A stretch of 64,000 bases of DNA, taken from Hemicordylus capensis (taxonomy: Eukaryota > Chordata > Lepidosauria > Squamata > Cordylidae). A model generated the notes under the pieces. The model searched no databases. It was given only the letters and a program-made list of their open reading frames with translations, and was not told the DNA's origin. The position numbers were made by a program, and so were the translations under genes. Of this stretch, positions 59,901 to 64,000 are shown in pieces. The first letter of the stretch is position 1; each line of letters starts with the position of its first letter. Where the stretch lies: positions 423,920,687 to 423,984,686 of the forward strand of contig NC_069658.1 in assembly GCF_027244095.1 (NCBI RefSeq). Direction: 5' to 3'.

Positions 59901-60800
59901 CTTTCAGCATAACTGTAGTGTGTTCTGTTGTGGGGAGAGAAGATTCCTGCAGATCAGTCTTGTTAAATGCGGCTAGCTTAGATGTGAGCTGATATAGGCT
60001 CTGGATATGATCCTGGTGCATCTGCGCTCTCCTGTACATCTGGTCAATTTTGCTATAGCTTGGAAAAGGTGAAGCACCAGAGTTGCAAGTCGGTTATGCA
60101 CATCCTCTGTATTTCAACCTCACCAACATAGCTAGCCTCAGTGTAAGTGTGCATGGAGACTGTTGTACATCTAGGAGTGTTGCTTGCACTGGTTGAGAGG
60201 GGTTAGTGGAATGTGTGTAAAGTGACAGCTCTGCTTGATCAGGCCCCAGGCCTATCTAGTCTAGCATCCCGTTTCACACAGTGGCCCATCAGATGCCTCT
60301 GGGAAGCTCACAGGCAAGAGCTATGTGCATGCCCCCTCTCCTGCTGTTGCTCCCCTGCAACTAGTATTTAGAGGCATCTTGCCTCTGAGGCTGGAGGTAG
60401 CCTATAGCCACCAGACTAGTAGTCATTGATAGACCTGTCCTCCAAGTGCCAAACCTCTTCACACTATCCTTAATGTCTTGGGTTGAGTCTGCTTTCTGTA
60501 CTTAATATTGTGAAATTACCAATGAACCTTTCCAGCCTGAACAGTGCATGAGCCTTTGAATGGTAGAGCAGGTGGGATGCCTATCAAAAGTGAAAATATG
60601 GGTGAGATTAGACAGATTAATGACAAATGTGCCAGACTGTCCCAAGAGGGAGGAAGCTAGGTAAATGCTAGGGGACATCTGTGGAGATTACCTCATGTTG
60701 AGTCTTTCTGTTTTTCTCCCTTAGATTTGCAAGCAAAAGCAAGTCTGTAACCAGTCTTGGACGCCAGGGCAACTTTTTTGCCTCTCCAATGCTGAAGTGA
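34331..60800 (+). CDS. RACGAP1: RACGAP1: Rac GTPase-activating protein 1 (whole gene span, 16 coding exons)
   Basis: RACGAP1 (MgcRacGAP/CYK-4) pairs with the kinesin KIF23 to form centralspindlin. That complex bundles midzone microtubules, recruits ECT2 and controls RhoA at the division furrow. Sixteen exons with GT-AG junctions and consistent phases give 1887 bases: 628 residues and a stop, against 632 in human. Layout by residue: [12 protein letters not shown] start, coiled coil about 30-125, basic linker with KKREKR and [20 protein letters not shown] about 170-205, C1 finger about 283-335, RhoGAP about 345-535 with arginine finger Arg381 in TGLYRISG, and tail ending [13 protein letters not shown]. 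The start follows AAAG and has G at +4. No break was found. Introns make up over 90% of the span. Confidence 0.97.
34416..35542 (+). other. RACGAP1 intron 1 (between coding exons 1 and 2)
   Basis: No repeat or RNA recognised. Confidence 0.6.
35543..35745 (+). CDS. RACGAP1: RACGAP1 coding exon 2 (coiled coil)
   Basis: Acceptor CTTTATCCAG, donor AGCTG|GTGTGT. It encodes [39 protein letters not shown] and [20 protein letters not shown] (residues 29-96), most of the parallel coiled coil that contacts the kinesin partner in centralspindlin. Near-identical to human in [20 protein letters not shown]. Confidence 0.97.
35746..37928 (+). other. RACGAP1 intron 2
   Basis: No repeat family or RNA gene recognised. 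Confidence 0.6.
37929..38059 (+). CDS. RACGAP1: RACGAP1 coding exon 3
   Basis: Acceptor ACTTGTAG, donor AAAAG|GTAAGC. It encodes [20 protein letters not shown] and [20 protein letters not shown], the end of the coiled coil and the following conserved segment. Confidence 0.97.
38060..40086 (+). other. RACGAP1 intron 3
   Basis: A direct duplication of GATCTCAGCACATTTGTGT-type sequence occurs near 38258-38310. Otherwise nothing recognised. Confidence 0.6.
40087..40156 (+). CDS. RACGAP1: RACGAP1 coding exon 4
   Basis: Acceptor TTTTAATAG, donor CACTG|GTAATG. It encodes [20 protein letters not shown] and DESL. This serine-rich stretch includes the conserved segment phosphorylated by Polo-like kinase in mammals, needed for ECT2 binding (family knowledge). 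Confidence 0.96.
40475..40528 (+). CDS. RACGAP1: RACGAP1 coding exon 5
   Basis: A 54-base exon. Acceptor TCATCCCCAG, donor AAAGG|GTATGT. It encodes [18 protein letters not shown]. Human has DWDSSLVKTFKLKKREKR. Confidence 0.95.
41330..41655 (+). mobile_element. L2/CR1-like LINE 3' end in RACGAP1 intron 5
   Basis: CCTTGATTCCCTGAAGAGCT leads into a T-rich tract and TTGTTGTGAGCCACCCTGAG, GGACAGGGTATAAATATTTT and AAATAAATAAATAA. The GAGCCxCCxTGAG-x-GGTATAAATA ending followed by (AAATA)n is the 3' end type of the L2 copy at 55992-57761. 5'-truncated and non-coding. Confidence 0.65.
41725..41802 (+). CDS. RACGAP1: RACGAP1 coding exon 6
   Basis: Acceptor TTCTTCACAG, donor AACAA|GTATGT. It encodes [20 protein letters not shown] and GSTVEQ, including basic clusters in the region holding the nuclear localisation and Aurora-kinase-responsive sites of the mammalian protein. 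Confidence 0.95.
41803..42662 (+). other. RACGAP1 intron 6
   Basis: No feature recognised. Confidence 0.55.
42663..42780 (+). CDS. RACGAP1: RACGAP1 coding exon 7
   Basis: Acceptor TCATTTCAG, donor GACTG|GTAAGT. It encodes [39 protein letters not shown]. The part [14 protein letters not shown] replaces human IETVPYWTRSRRKT, so WTR is CYVG-like here. Confidence 0.95.
42781..43507 (+). other. RACGAP1 intron 7
   Basis: No feature recognised. Confidence 0.55.
43508..43635 (+). CDS. RACGAP1: RACGAP1 coding exon 8
   Basis: Acceptor GACTTTATCTAAG, donor AAACG|GTGAGA. It encodes [40 protein letters not shown] and SKT. This is the least conserved exon, but the LQPW-x-SDS and GMRLHxFVSKT anchors hold. 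The His in RLHEF starts the C1 zinc motif. Confidence 0.93.
43636..45089 (+). other. RACGAP1 intron 8, part before the DIRS fossil
   Basis: Single-copy-like DNA. A solitary right end of the TAGGGATGTGCAC hAT family (GGTTCGTGCACATCCCTAA) lies at 44879-44897, with CTCACTGCTCCCCTGTTCCT before it; the other end is missing. Confidence 0.5.
45540..47480 (+). pseudogene. gag-like remnants of the old DIRS fossil
   Basis: A cysteine-bearing [15 protein letters not shown] segment near 45.6 kb is followed by a Ser/Arg/Pro-rich stretch ([15 protein letters not shown]) and a more conserved block ([19 protein letters not shown]) near 47.3 kb. The order and composition parallel the gag-like region of DIRS elements. 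It is broken. Confidence 0.6.
47938..48952. mobile_element. hAT-type element inserted in the old DIRS fossil
   Basis: The left end (A)ATGTTTCTCAACATTTTTGG and right end GGGGACCAGCGGTTGAGAAAC are inverted, like the well-known CAGTGTTTCTCAACC...GGTTGAGAAACACTG hAT ends. The interior is A/T-rich at the left. It includes a separate repeat (CAATCAGTCAATCAATCAAC, GGTCAGAGACCAGCATAAAA) near 48265-48310 and is GC-rich at the right. Exact ends and the target duplication are uncertain. Confidence 0.6.
48953..49600 (+). pseudogene. reverse-transcriptase and RNase H remnants of the old DIRS fossil
   Basis: [20 protein letters not shown] with [11 protein letters not shown] and [12 protein letters not shown] are the PFG-x-SAP and YxDD motifs of a DIRS polymerase. 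RNase H traces follow. It is broken, and part of the polymerase before it has been displaced by the hAT insertion. Confidence 0.7.
49780..50820 (+). pseudogene. tyrosine recombinase remnants of the old DIRS fossil
   Basis: [28 protein letters not shown] and [13 protein letters not shown] correspond to the core-binding start, the first Arg motif and the inter-motif block of the recombinase seen whole in the young DIRS copy. It is broken in several frames. Confidence 0.65.
50945..50987. repeat. (TC)n microsatellite
   Basis: About twenty TC units within the right terminal region of the old DIRS fossil. Confidence 0.95.
51218..51382 (+). CDS. RACGAP1: RACGAP1 coding exon 9 (C1 domain)
   Basis: Acceptor CTCTCTCCGCAG, donor GGAGAG|GTATGC. 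It encodes [40 protein letters not shown] and [15 protein letters not shown] (residues 290-344). The C1 cysteines and histidine (C-x2-C, C-x2-C, H-x2-C, C) are all present. This atypical C1 domain binds phosphoinositides at the midbody membrane in mammals. The right terminus of a DIRS fossil ends only about 30 bases upstream. Confidence 0.98.
51711..52102. mobile_element. hAT-type MITE in RACGAP1 intron 9
   Basis: The octamer GTTGGTAT is perfectly duplicated at 51703-51710 and 52103-52110. The left end CAGAGGCATAGCCACCATTG is like the ends at 12550 and 26689. The right end (GCTCCGCAGCTA) is poorly inverted, so the right terminus may have decayed. The interior carries long self-complementary segments: GAGCGAACTCTGTTTGTC pairs with GACAAACAGAGTTCGCTC around 51857-51950, giving a perfect hairpin stem. 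Confidence 0.7.
52810..52905 (+). CDS. RACGAP1: RACGAP1 coding exon 10 (RhoGAP start)
   Basis: Acceptor CTCTTTTCAG, donor ATGAG|GTAAGA. It encodes [20 protein letters not shown] and [12 protein letters not shown]. Human has [20 protein letters not shown]. Confidence 0.97.
53127..53325 (+). CDS. RACGAP1: RACGAP1 coding exon 11 (RhoGAP, arginine finger)
   Basis: Acceptor TTTTCAATAG, donor AGCAG|GTAAGG. It begins [20 protein letters not shown]. The Arg of GLYRISG is residue 381, equivalent to human Arg385 and inserted into the GTPase site during catalysis. [20 protein letters not shown] is the second conserved GAP block. Confidence 0.98.
53400..53735 (+). mobile_element. CR1 LINE 3' end in RACGAP1 intron 11
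   Basis: GATGTGGTGATGGCCACTAG, GAGGACAGGTCTATCAATGG, GGTGGATATAGGCCACTTCC, GGGCCACTATGTGAAACAGG and TTGGGCCTGATTCCACAGGC end in TATGTTCTTA. This is the same 3' block as at 30820-31121. 5'-truncated to about 330 bases. Confidence 0.85.
53848..54567. mobile_element. foldback hAT MITE (TAGGGATGTGCAC family), copy B, GC-rich palindrome
   Basis: Octamer CTCCTTAA flanks both sides perfectly (53840-53847 and 54568-54575). Left end TATGGATGGGTCCGGACC, right end GCGGTTCCGTGCACACCCCTA. The two halves are reverse complements across most of 720 bases (TTTGCTCCCTCCAGCTCTC... against ...GAGAGCTGGAGGGGGCAAAG). The centre (about 54120-54360) is an alternating run of GGAGGCCCGGTCTACCCG units and their complements. 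No transposase. Confidence 0.9.
54120..54360. repeat. GGAGGCCCGGTCTACCCG inverted unit array
   Basis: At least eight copies of a unit of about 18 bases alternate in direct and inverted orientation at the hairpin tip of copy B. This is the most GC-rich segment in the gene body. It makes open frames on both strands that are not genes. Confidence 0.75.
54568..55240 (+). other. RACGAP1 intron 11, unassigned part
   Basis: No feature recognised. Confidence 0.5.
55245..55950 (+). repeat. L2/MIR-like 3' end, split by hAT copy C
   Basis: ATTGTGAGCCCTTTGGGGAC, GTGTTTGTTTATATCTATGT and GTAAACCCCCTTGGGAACTT run to CAGTATATAAATAT at 55344. The tail resumes at 55860 after the hAT insertion. A second GATTGTGAGCCCTTTGGGGA begins at 55959, next to the L2 copy. 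The same family lies at 310-415. Confidence 0.6.
55345..55859. mobile_element. foldback hAT MITE (TAGGGATGTGCAC family), copy C
   Basis: Ends TAGGGATGTGCACAGAACTG and GGTTCTGTGCACATCCCTA are perfectly inverted for 18 bases. Octamer ATAAATAT is perfectly duplicated at 55337-55344 and 55860-55867. The halves pair as in the other copies (TTCCCGCCGCATTTCCCCCA against a complementary right-hand block). It is inserted in the tail of an L2/MIR-like repeat. Confidence 0.92.
55992..57761 (+). mobile_element. L2-type LINE, 5'-truncated, lightly damaged, in RACGAP1 intron 11
   Basis: It carries the C-terminal two thirds of the polymerase frame. [56 protein letters not shown] and [11 protein letters not shown] (YxDD) are the catalytic motifs. 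[18 protein letters not shown] and [20 protein letters not shown] follow, typical of L2-clade LINEs. One frameshift lies near the A run at 56203-56210 and one in-frame TAG at 56538-56540; otherwise the frame is open to 57566. The 3' end is GTAAACCGCCTTGGGGTTTT, AGGCGGTATAGAAATGTAAA and (AAATA)n. The light damage implies a recent insertion. Confidence 0.9.
56577..57566 (+). pseudogene. L2 LINE reverse transcriptase C-terminal frame
   Basis: A 329-codon open part of the LINE polymerase that includes palm motif YVDD and the thumb region. In L2 elements the protein primes reverse transcription at a nick and copies its own RNA. The endonuclease lies upstream in a full element and is absent, so the copy is dead. 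It is continuous in frame with 56250-56537 apart from one TAG codon. Confidence 0.85.
57762..57852 (+). repeat. short LINE tail before exon 12
   Basis: AAACTGCCCTGAGGCCATTT, TTGGAAGTGGGGGATAGAAA and (AATAAT)n directly follow the L2 tail. It is a second LINE 3' end of the kind at 34030-34089. Confidence 0.6.
57853..57958 (+). CDS. RACGAP1: RACGAP1 coding exon 12 (RhoGAP)
   Basis: Acceptor TTATTTAAAG, donor CAAAG|GTGAGT. It encodes [20 protein letters not shown] and [16 protein letters not shown]. It lies about 90 bases after the 3' tail of the L2 LINE. Confidence 0.97.
58152..58284 (+). CDS. RACGAP1: RACGAP1 coding exon 13 (RhoGAP end)
   Basis: Acceptor TTGTCTAG, donor CCAAG|GTAGGT. It encodes [40 protein letters not shown] and RQPK. 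The NL-x-KVFGPTIV block is the last conserved GAP motif. Confidence 0.97.
58443..58578 (+). CDS. RACGAP1: RACGAP1 coding exon 14
   Basis: Acceptor GCTTCTGTAG, donor TAAAG|GTACTC. It encodes [40 protein letters not shown] and TPDAK. Confidence 0.97.
58579..59405 (+). other. RACGAP1 intron 14
   Basis: No repeat or RNA recognised. Confidence 0.55.
59406..59514 (+). CDS. RACGAP1: RACGAP1 coding exon 15
   Basis: Acceptor TTGCGAAG, donor CCCAA|GTAAGT. It encodes [20 protein letters not shown] and [16 protein letters not shown]. [17 protein letters not shown] is strongly conserved with human. Confidence 0.95.
59572..59770 (-). repeat. LINE 3' fragments in RACGAP1 intron 15
   Basis: CATTTATATACCGCCCAAAC near 59595 is the reverse complement of an L2-type tail. 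AAGAGCCCTGCTGGATCAGGCC with AGTGGCCCACCAGCAGGAGA at 59730-59780 is an antisense CR1 3' end. Both are short. Confidence 0.6.
60224..60455 (-). mobile_element. CR1 LINE 3' end, antisense, in RACGAP1 intron 15
   Basis: CTGCTTGATCAGGCCCCAGG, CATCCCGTTTCACACAGTGG, CCCATCAGATGCCTCTGGGA, GAGGCTGGAGGTAGCCTATA and GATAGACCTGTCCTCCAA are the reverse complement of the block at 53480-53710. 5'-truncated. Confidence 0.85.
60725..60800 (+). CDS. RACGAP1: RACGAP1 coding exon 16 (stop at 60798-60800)
   Basis: Acceptor TCTCCCTTAG. It encodes [25 protein letters not shown] and TGA. Human ends [13 protein letters not shown]. Confidence 0.97.
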
Positions 60801-62400
60801 AACATGGTTAAGTTCTGAACATCTTTTTGCAGTCTGACTATGAACAACTACAATAAAACCCCAAGTTGCTTTTTCAGTTATCCCAGCAGCCTTGTCTATG
60901 AAGAACTATATGCTTCCATTTTTACTTATTTGAATTGTTTTGTGTAATGTAAAGTATCTATCTAGTGCTATAATCACATTTATTATGGGGGTGTAACTGG
61001 CAGAACCCACTCAGCAGGTTCATACAGAAACTGCAAGAAGTTCTGGAAATGTTTTCTGTAGCTGGTTCCATTTGTTGAAAGCACCCCATTATTGTTTCAT
61101 TTGTGGGTTGTGGTTGGAAAGGACAGGATTCATTTTTCACCAGCAGTAATCCTCCACATTCCAAAGAACAGCTATAATCCTTGGGGGAACAAGTACTATT
61201 CCATTGTACAGAAAAACCGTGTGTATTGAAACTACACTTGCACTCCTTTGGTTAGTCTATTTTAGTGAAACTGATGACTTTTTTTTTAAAGTGAGTACAC
61301 TTGGAACAGTCATGTGAGAAATTGAAACTCAGTGTTGCATAGTGTTCACAGATATTGCTGTACAACTGAGGTTCCCCCTTACGGACCACAGGAGAACACA
61401 GTAAATATACTGAATTGACTATCTTATACCATTTTCAACCCCAATATACAGGAATTTAGCTTGGTTTATTTTAACTATAGACTGCTGCTAAAAATGTGTT
61501 TAGTATTAGAGGAGATCTTAAATGTCGTCGCCATAGCAATCTCATCTTACCCTTGTATTTACACCACCTATAAAGTCATCTTTTCATGGTGGGGGTTTTC
61601 ATGGGGCCTTCAGTGGACAGAAATTGAATGTGCTTTATTTGAGATGCAATGGGCTTGACTCATCTTGCCCTGGTTCCTCCCATAAAGAGTTCCATCTTAC
61701 CAATATCTATAAAAACAGCTCTGTTGATTTTGCAAGAGTATCTGTGGTGTGACTTGACAGAAAAGTAAATTTTATCTTAAAGTTACCTTGCTTTGTGATG
61801 TATTGAATAACTTTTCCAAAGGGTTTGGGCAATTTTCAAGTTTAATATGTGACCTTGTCCAAAATCATTTTAATGCTGCTGGGCTGTCAACACATAAGAT
61901 TAAGAACTTTGCTTTTCCTGTTTTTCTTTAGTAGTTCCTCTTGCACCATTTAATGGAGGATGCCAGTGACACCCAAGTGGTGTGTATGTGTTTATAGCTG
62001 TGGAAGATGGGAATACATGGAAAGGAGAACTTACAGAAGTTCCAAAATACTCAGTCCAAGAAGTGTGAAAGGAAAAACTGAAAACAGAAAGGTGAAATGT
62101 GTGGTTTTCAATTACCTTCCTAGGACAGCTATAAATGGCGAGGGGCTGGGGGGAGGGAGACATCCAAAGAATGTGTGTTGCTTTCATTTTTCTGGAATGA
62201 CAAAACAGATGTCAGACCAGGGCTCATATACGCTATATTTCCCATTTTTACTGTGTGGGTTAGGTGTTCTTCATTTCTGGTTCCACTGGACAAAAGTATT
62301 CATTAGCTTCATTTATATACCGCTTTTGATGCTAGTGAAAATGAAACATTCCAAACACTTCATTCTTAATCAAGTGACAAGCAGAAATAAATGGACATTT
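60801..62400 (+). other. RACGAP1 3' UTR candidate region with two poly(A) signals
   Basis: An AATAAA hexamer lies at 60852-60857, 52 bases after the stop, and would give a very short 3' UTR. A second lies at 62386-62391. DNA between them is free of recognised repeats, which suits a longer UTR of the kind known in mammals. Which site is used cannot be told from sequence. Confidence 0.45.
60852..60857 (+). terminator. proximal poly(A) signal AATAAA
   Basis: Canonical hexamer in CTACAATAAAACCCC shortly after the stop codon. Confidence 0.5.
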
Positions 62401-62424
62401 TCATAACTGAGGGAAGTAAATAGC

Positions 62425-62656
62425 ACTTAGCAATAGCAATAGCAATAGCACTTACATTTATATACCGCTCTATAGCCGAAGCTCTCTAAGCGGTTTACAA
62501 TGATTTAGCATATTGCCCCCAACATTCTGGGTACTCATTTTACCGACCTCGAAAGGATGGAAGGCTGAGTTAACCTTGAGCCCCTGGTCAGGATCAAACT
62601 TGTAACCTTCTGGTTACAGGGCGGCAGTTTTACCACTGCGCCACCAGGGGCTCATT
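62425..62656 (-). mobile_element. tRNA-derived SINE, antisense
   Basis: On the minus strand: GAGCCCCTGGTGGCGCAGTG (A box), AAGGTTACAAGTTTGATCC (B box), TCAACCTTCC-type body with ATCCTTTCGAGGTCGGTAAA, GAGTACCCAGAATGTTGGGG, AAACCGCTTAGAGAGCTTCG, GAGCGGTATATAAATGTAAG and a (TGCTAT)n tail. Well preserved. A partial duplication of GGGGCTCATTACCA follows at 62649-62690. Confidence 0.8.
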
Positions 62657-62699
62657 ACCAAGGGCTCATTACCATTACCAGGGGCTCAAATAGTAGAGC

Positions 62700-64000
62700 T
62701 CTCCAAGGTTCTGTTTTGGGGCTTCGTTTATACTGTTAGTTCATAATTTTTGTTTTAATTGGAGATGAACACTAAGGCATTCAAGTTTATAAAGACTTGA
62801 AATTGGACTAGAGAACACCAAAACAACCCTTGAAGCTGGATAGATGAAGTTAAAAGAAAGAAGTGCAAAATGATGTAGACAGAAGGGTGGGATAGCATAT
62901 ATAATTTATATGCTAATGAGGCCCTACAAACTACCAGTAGAAAAGAAAGTTTCCAGTGGCTTCTGCTGTTGCTTCAAGATCAATTAAGTATGCTGTGATA
63001 GGGGCGGGGGAGTGTTAGAAAATGTTGATTTTTAATCCGAAGTATCATAATGTCATTACACCATTTTATAATACAAACCACACTTAAAATGCAGTTCTAG
63101 TTGATACAGCTTTACAAAAAAGATACTGTAGTATAACAGAAGATACAAAAAAAGCAACAAATCATCACAGGTTTTAAAGCCTCTTATGAAGAAAGGCTCA
63201 GTTGAAAAGCTGGGATGCTCTGTGTATGAATAGGGTGGAGAGAGTGAATTCCAGTGTCTCCTAAACTAGAACTTCTGGAACAATGGCGTGAAAAGAAGTT
63301 TGCTACACAAACATCACTGCCACAAAATATGGAGATGGCAACTAGTTTTGTGTTTGTTTGTATTAAAGTAAATGTATGATGGCTTATCAATTCCCCCCGC
63401 CCCTGGTTTATCATATGCTAAGAGCACACAGGCTGCTTATCTCCCTCATGTCTGTCTGTGAACTTCACAGGGATATCTGGCTGTAGTTGGAGATGGTGCT
63501 GGACTAGAATAGGCTCTTTTTTAGCAAGTTGATAATTGATTTGTAGCACCACCTTGTGCATAGTAAGAACAAATATTTTATTATTGTAGATTTAGGGGCA
63601 AGCTTTATGCAGGGCCAAAACTAGGAGCTAAGGAAGACAACCGCATGTCTTAGTAGATGTTTGATGTGTAAAAGTAGCACATAACACATTTTTTCCTCAC
63701 AAGTGGGATTCCTTCTTTTAAACTTTAATTGTACTACTCTTTGTGAGGAATTTGCACTAAAAGCCTAGCTTGATCTAATTTATTAGTTGGGTGAGTAGTA
63801 ACAAGTTCTGGAATGCCATGCCTGCTAGTAAAAAGATTTCAAGGAGCACAGGGTAATGTAATGCCTAAACCTGTGTTCATGGCTGGTACAGTAACTAATT
63901 ACTAAAATTATAGCTTTATCAAAGCTGGAGGATTTACAAGCTTGGCTTTACATACAAATACAAAAAGAGTGGTGACTTTTATATTAAGTTGGAGCCAGGC
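62700..64000. other. downstream flank, nothing recognised
   Basis: A/T-rich DNA with no supported gene, RNA or repeat family. Confidence 0.45.

Overview
The window comes from a vertebrate nuclear genome, almost certainly a squamate reptile (lizard or snake). The support is the repeat mix: two Sauria-type tRNA SINEs, a 5S rRNA-derived SINE, BovB-like RTE, CR1 and L2 LINE pieces, many hAT-type MITEs and two DIRS-type tyrosine-recombinase retroelements. There are no prokaryotic features.

One host gene is clear. RACGAP1 (MgcRacGAP/CYK-4, the RhoGAP subunit of centralspindlin) runs on the + strand. I could place 16 coding exons between 34331 and 60800. Every junction is GT-AG and phase-consistent, and together they give 1887 coding bases (628 residues plus stop; the human protein, from memory, has 632). 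The exons encode an N-terminal coiled coil, a basic linker, a C1 zinc finger (exon 9), a RhoGAP domain with its arginine finger (exons 10-13) and a C-terminal tail. A CpG-rich segment at about 8.87-9.19 kb carries a CCAAT box and an inverted CHR-like TTTGAA element spaced as in cell-cycle promoters. It is the best candidate for the promoter and untranslated first exon, which implies a 5' intron of about 25 kb.

Layout. 1-8.7 kb: intergenic repeats, with MITEs at 29 and 7237, a 5S-type SINE at 2.5-3.0 kb, a BovB piece at 5.0 kb, and a strange degenerate array that flips orientation at 6.03-6.76 kb. 8.9-9.2 kb: presumed promoter. 9.2-34.3 kb: presumed first intron, with SINEs, LINE pieces, a BED-finger hAT element split by a second hAT element (12-13.9 kb), a young DIRS element nested in a MITE (17.7-23.9 kb), further hAT elements, a SINE split by a Tigger-like MITE (27.2-27.9 kb) and a CR1 3' end (30.3-31.1 kb). 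34.3-60.8 kb: RACGAP1 coding exons, whose introns hold an old DIRS fossil ending about 30 bases before the C1 exon, a 720-base hAT palindrome and an L2 LINE. 60.8-64 kb: 3' UTR and flanking repeats.

No wholly new system is established. The most unusual items are the orientation-flipping array at 6 kb, the DIRS-in-MITE nest with a perfect preserved target duplication, the DIRS end abutting a constitutive exon, and two SINE classes that share one 3' tail.
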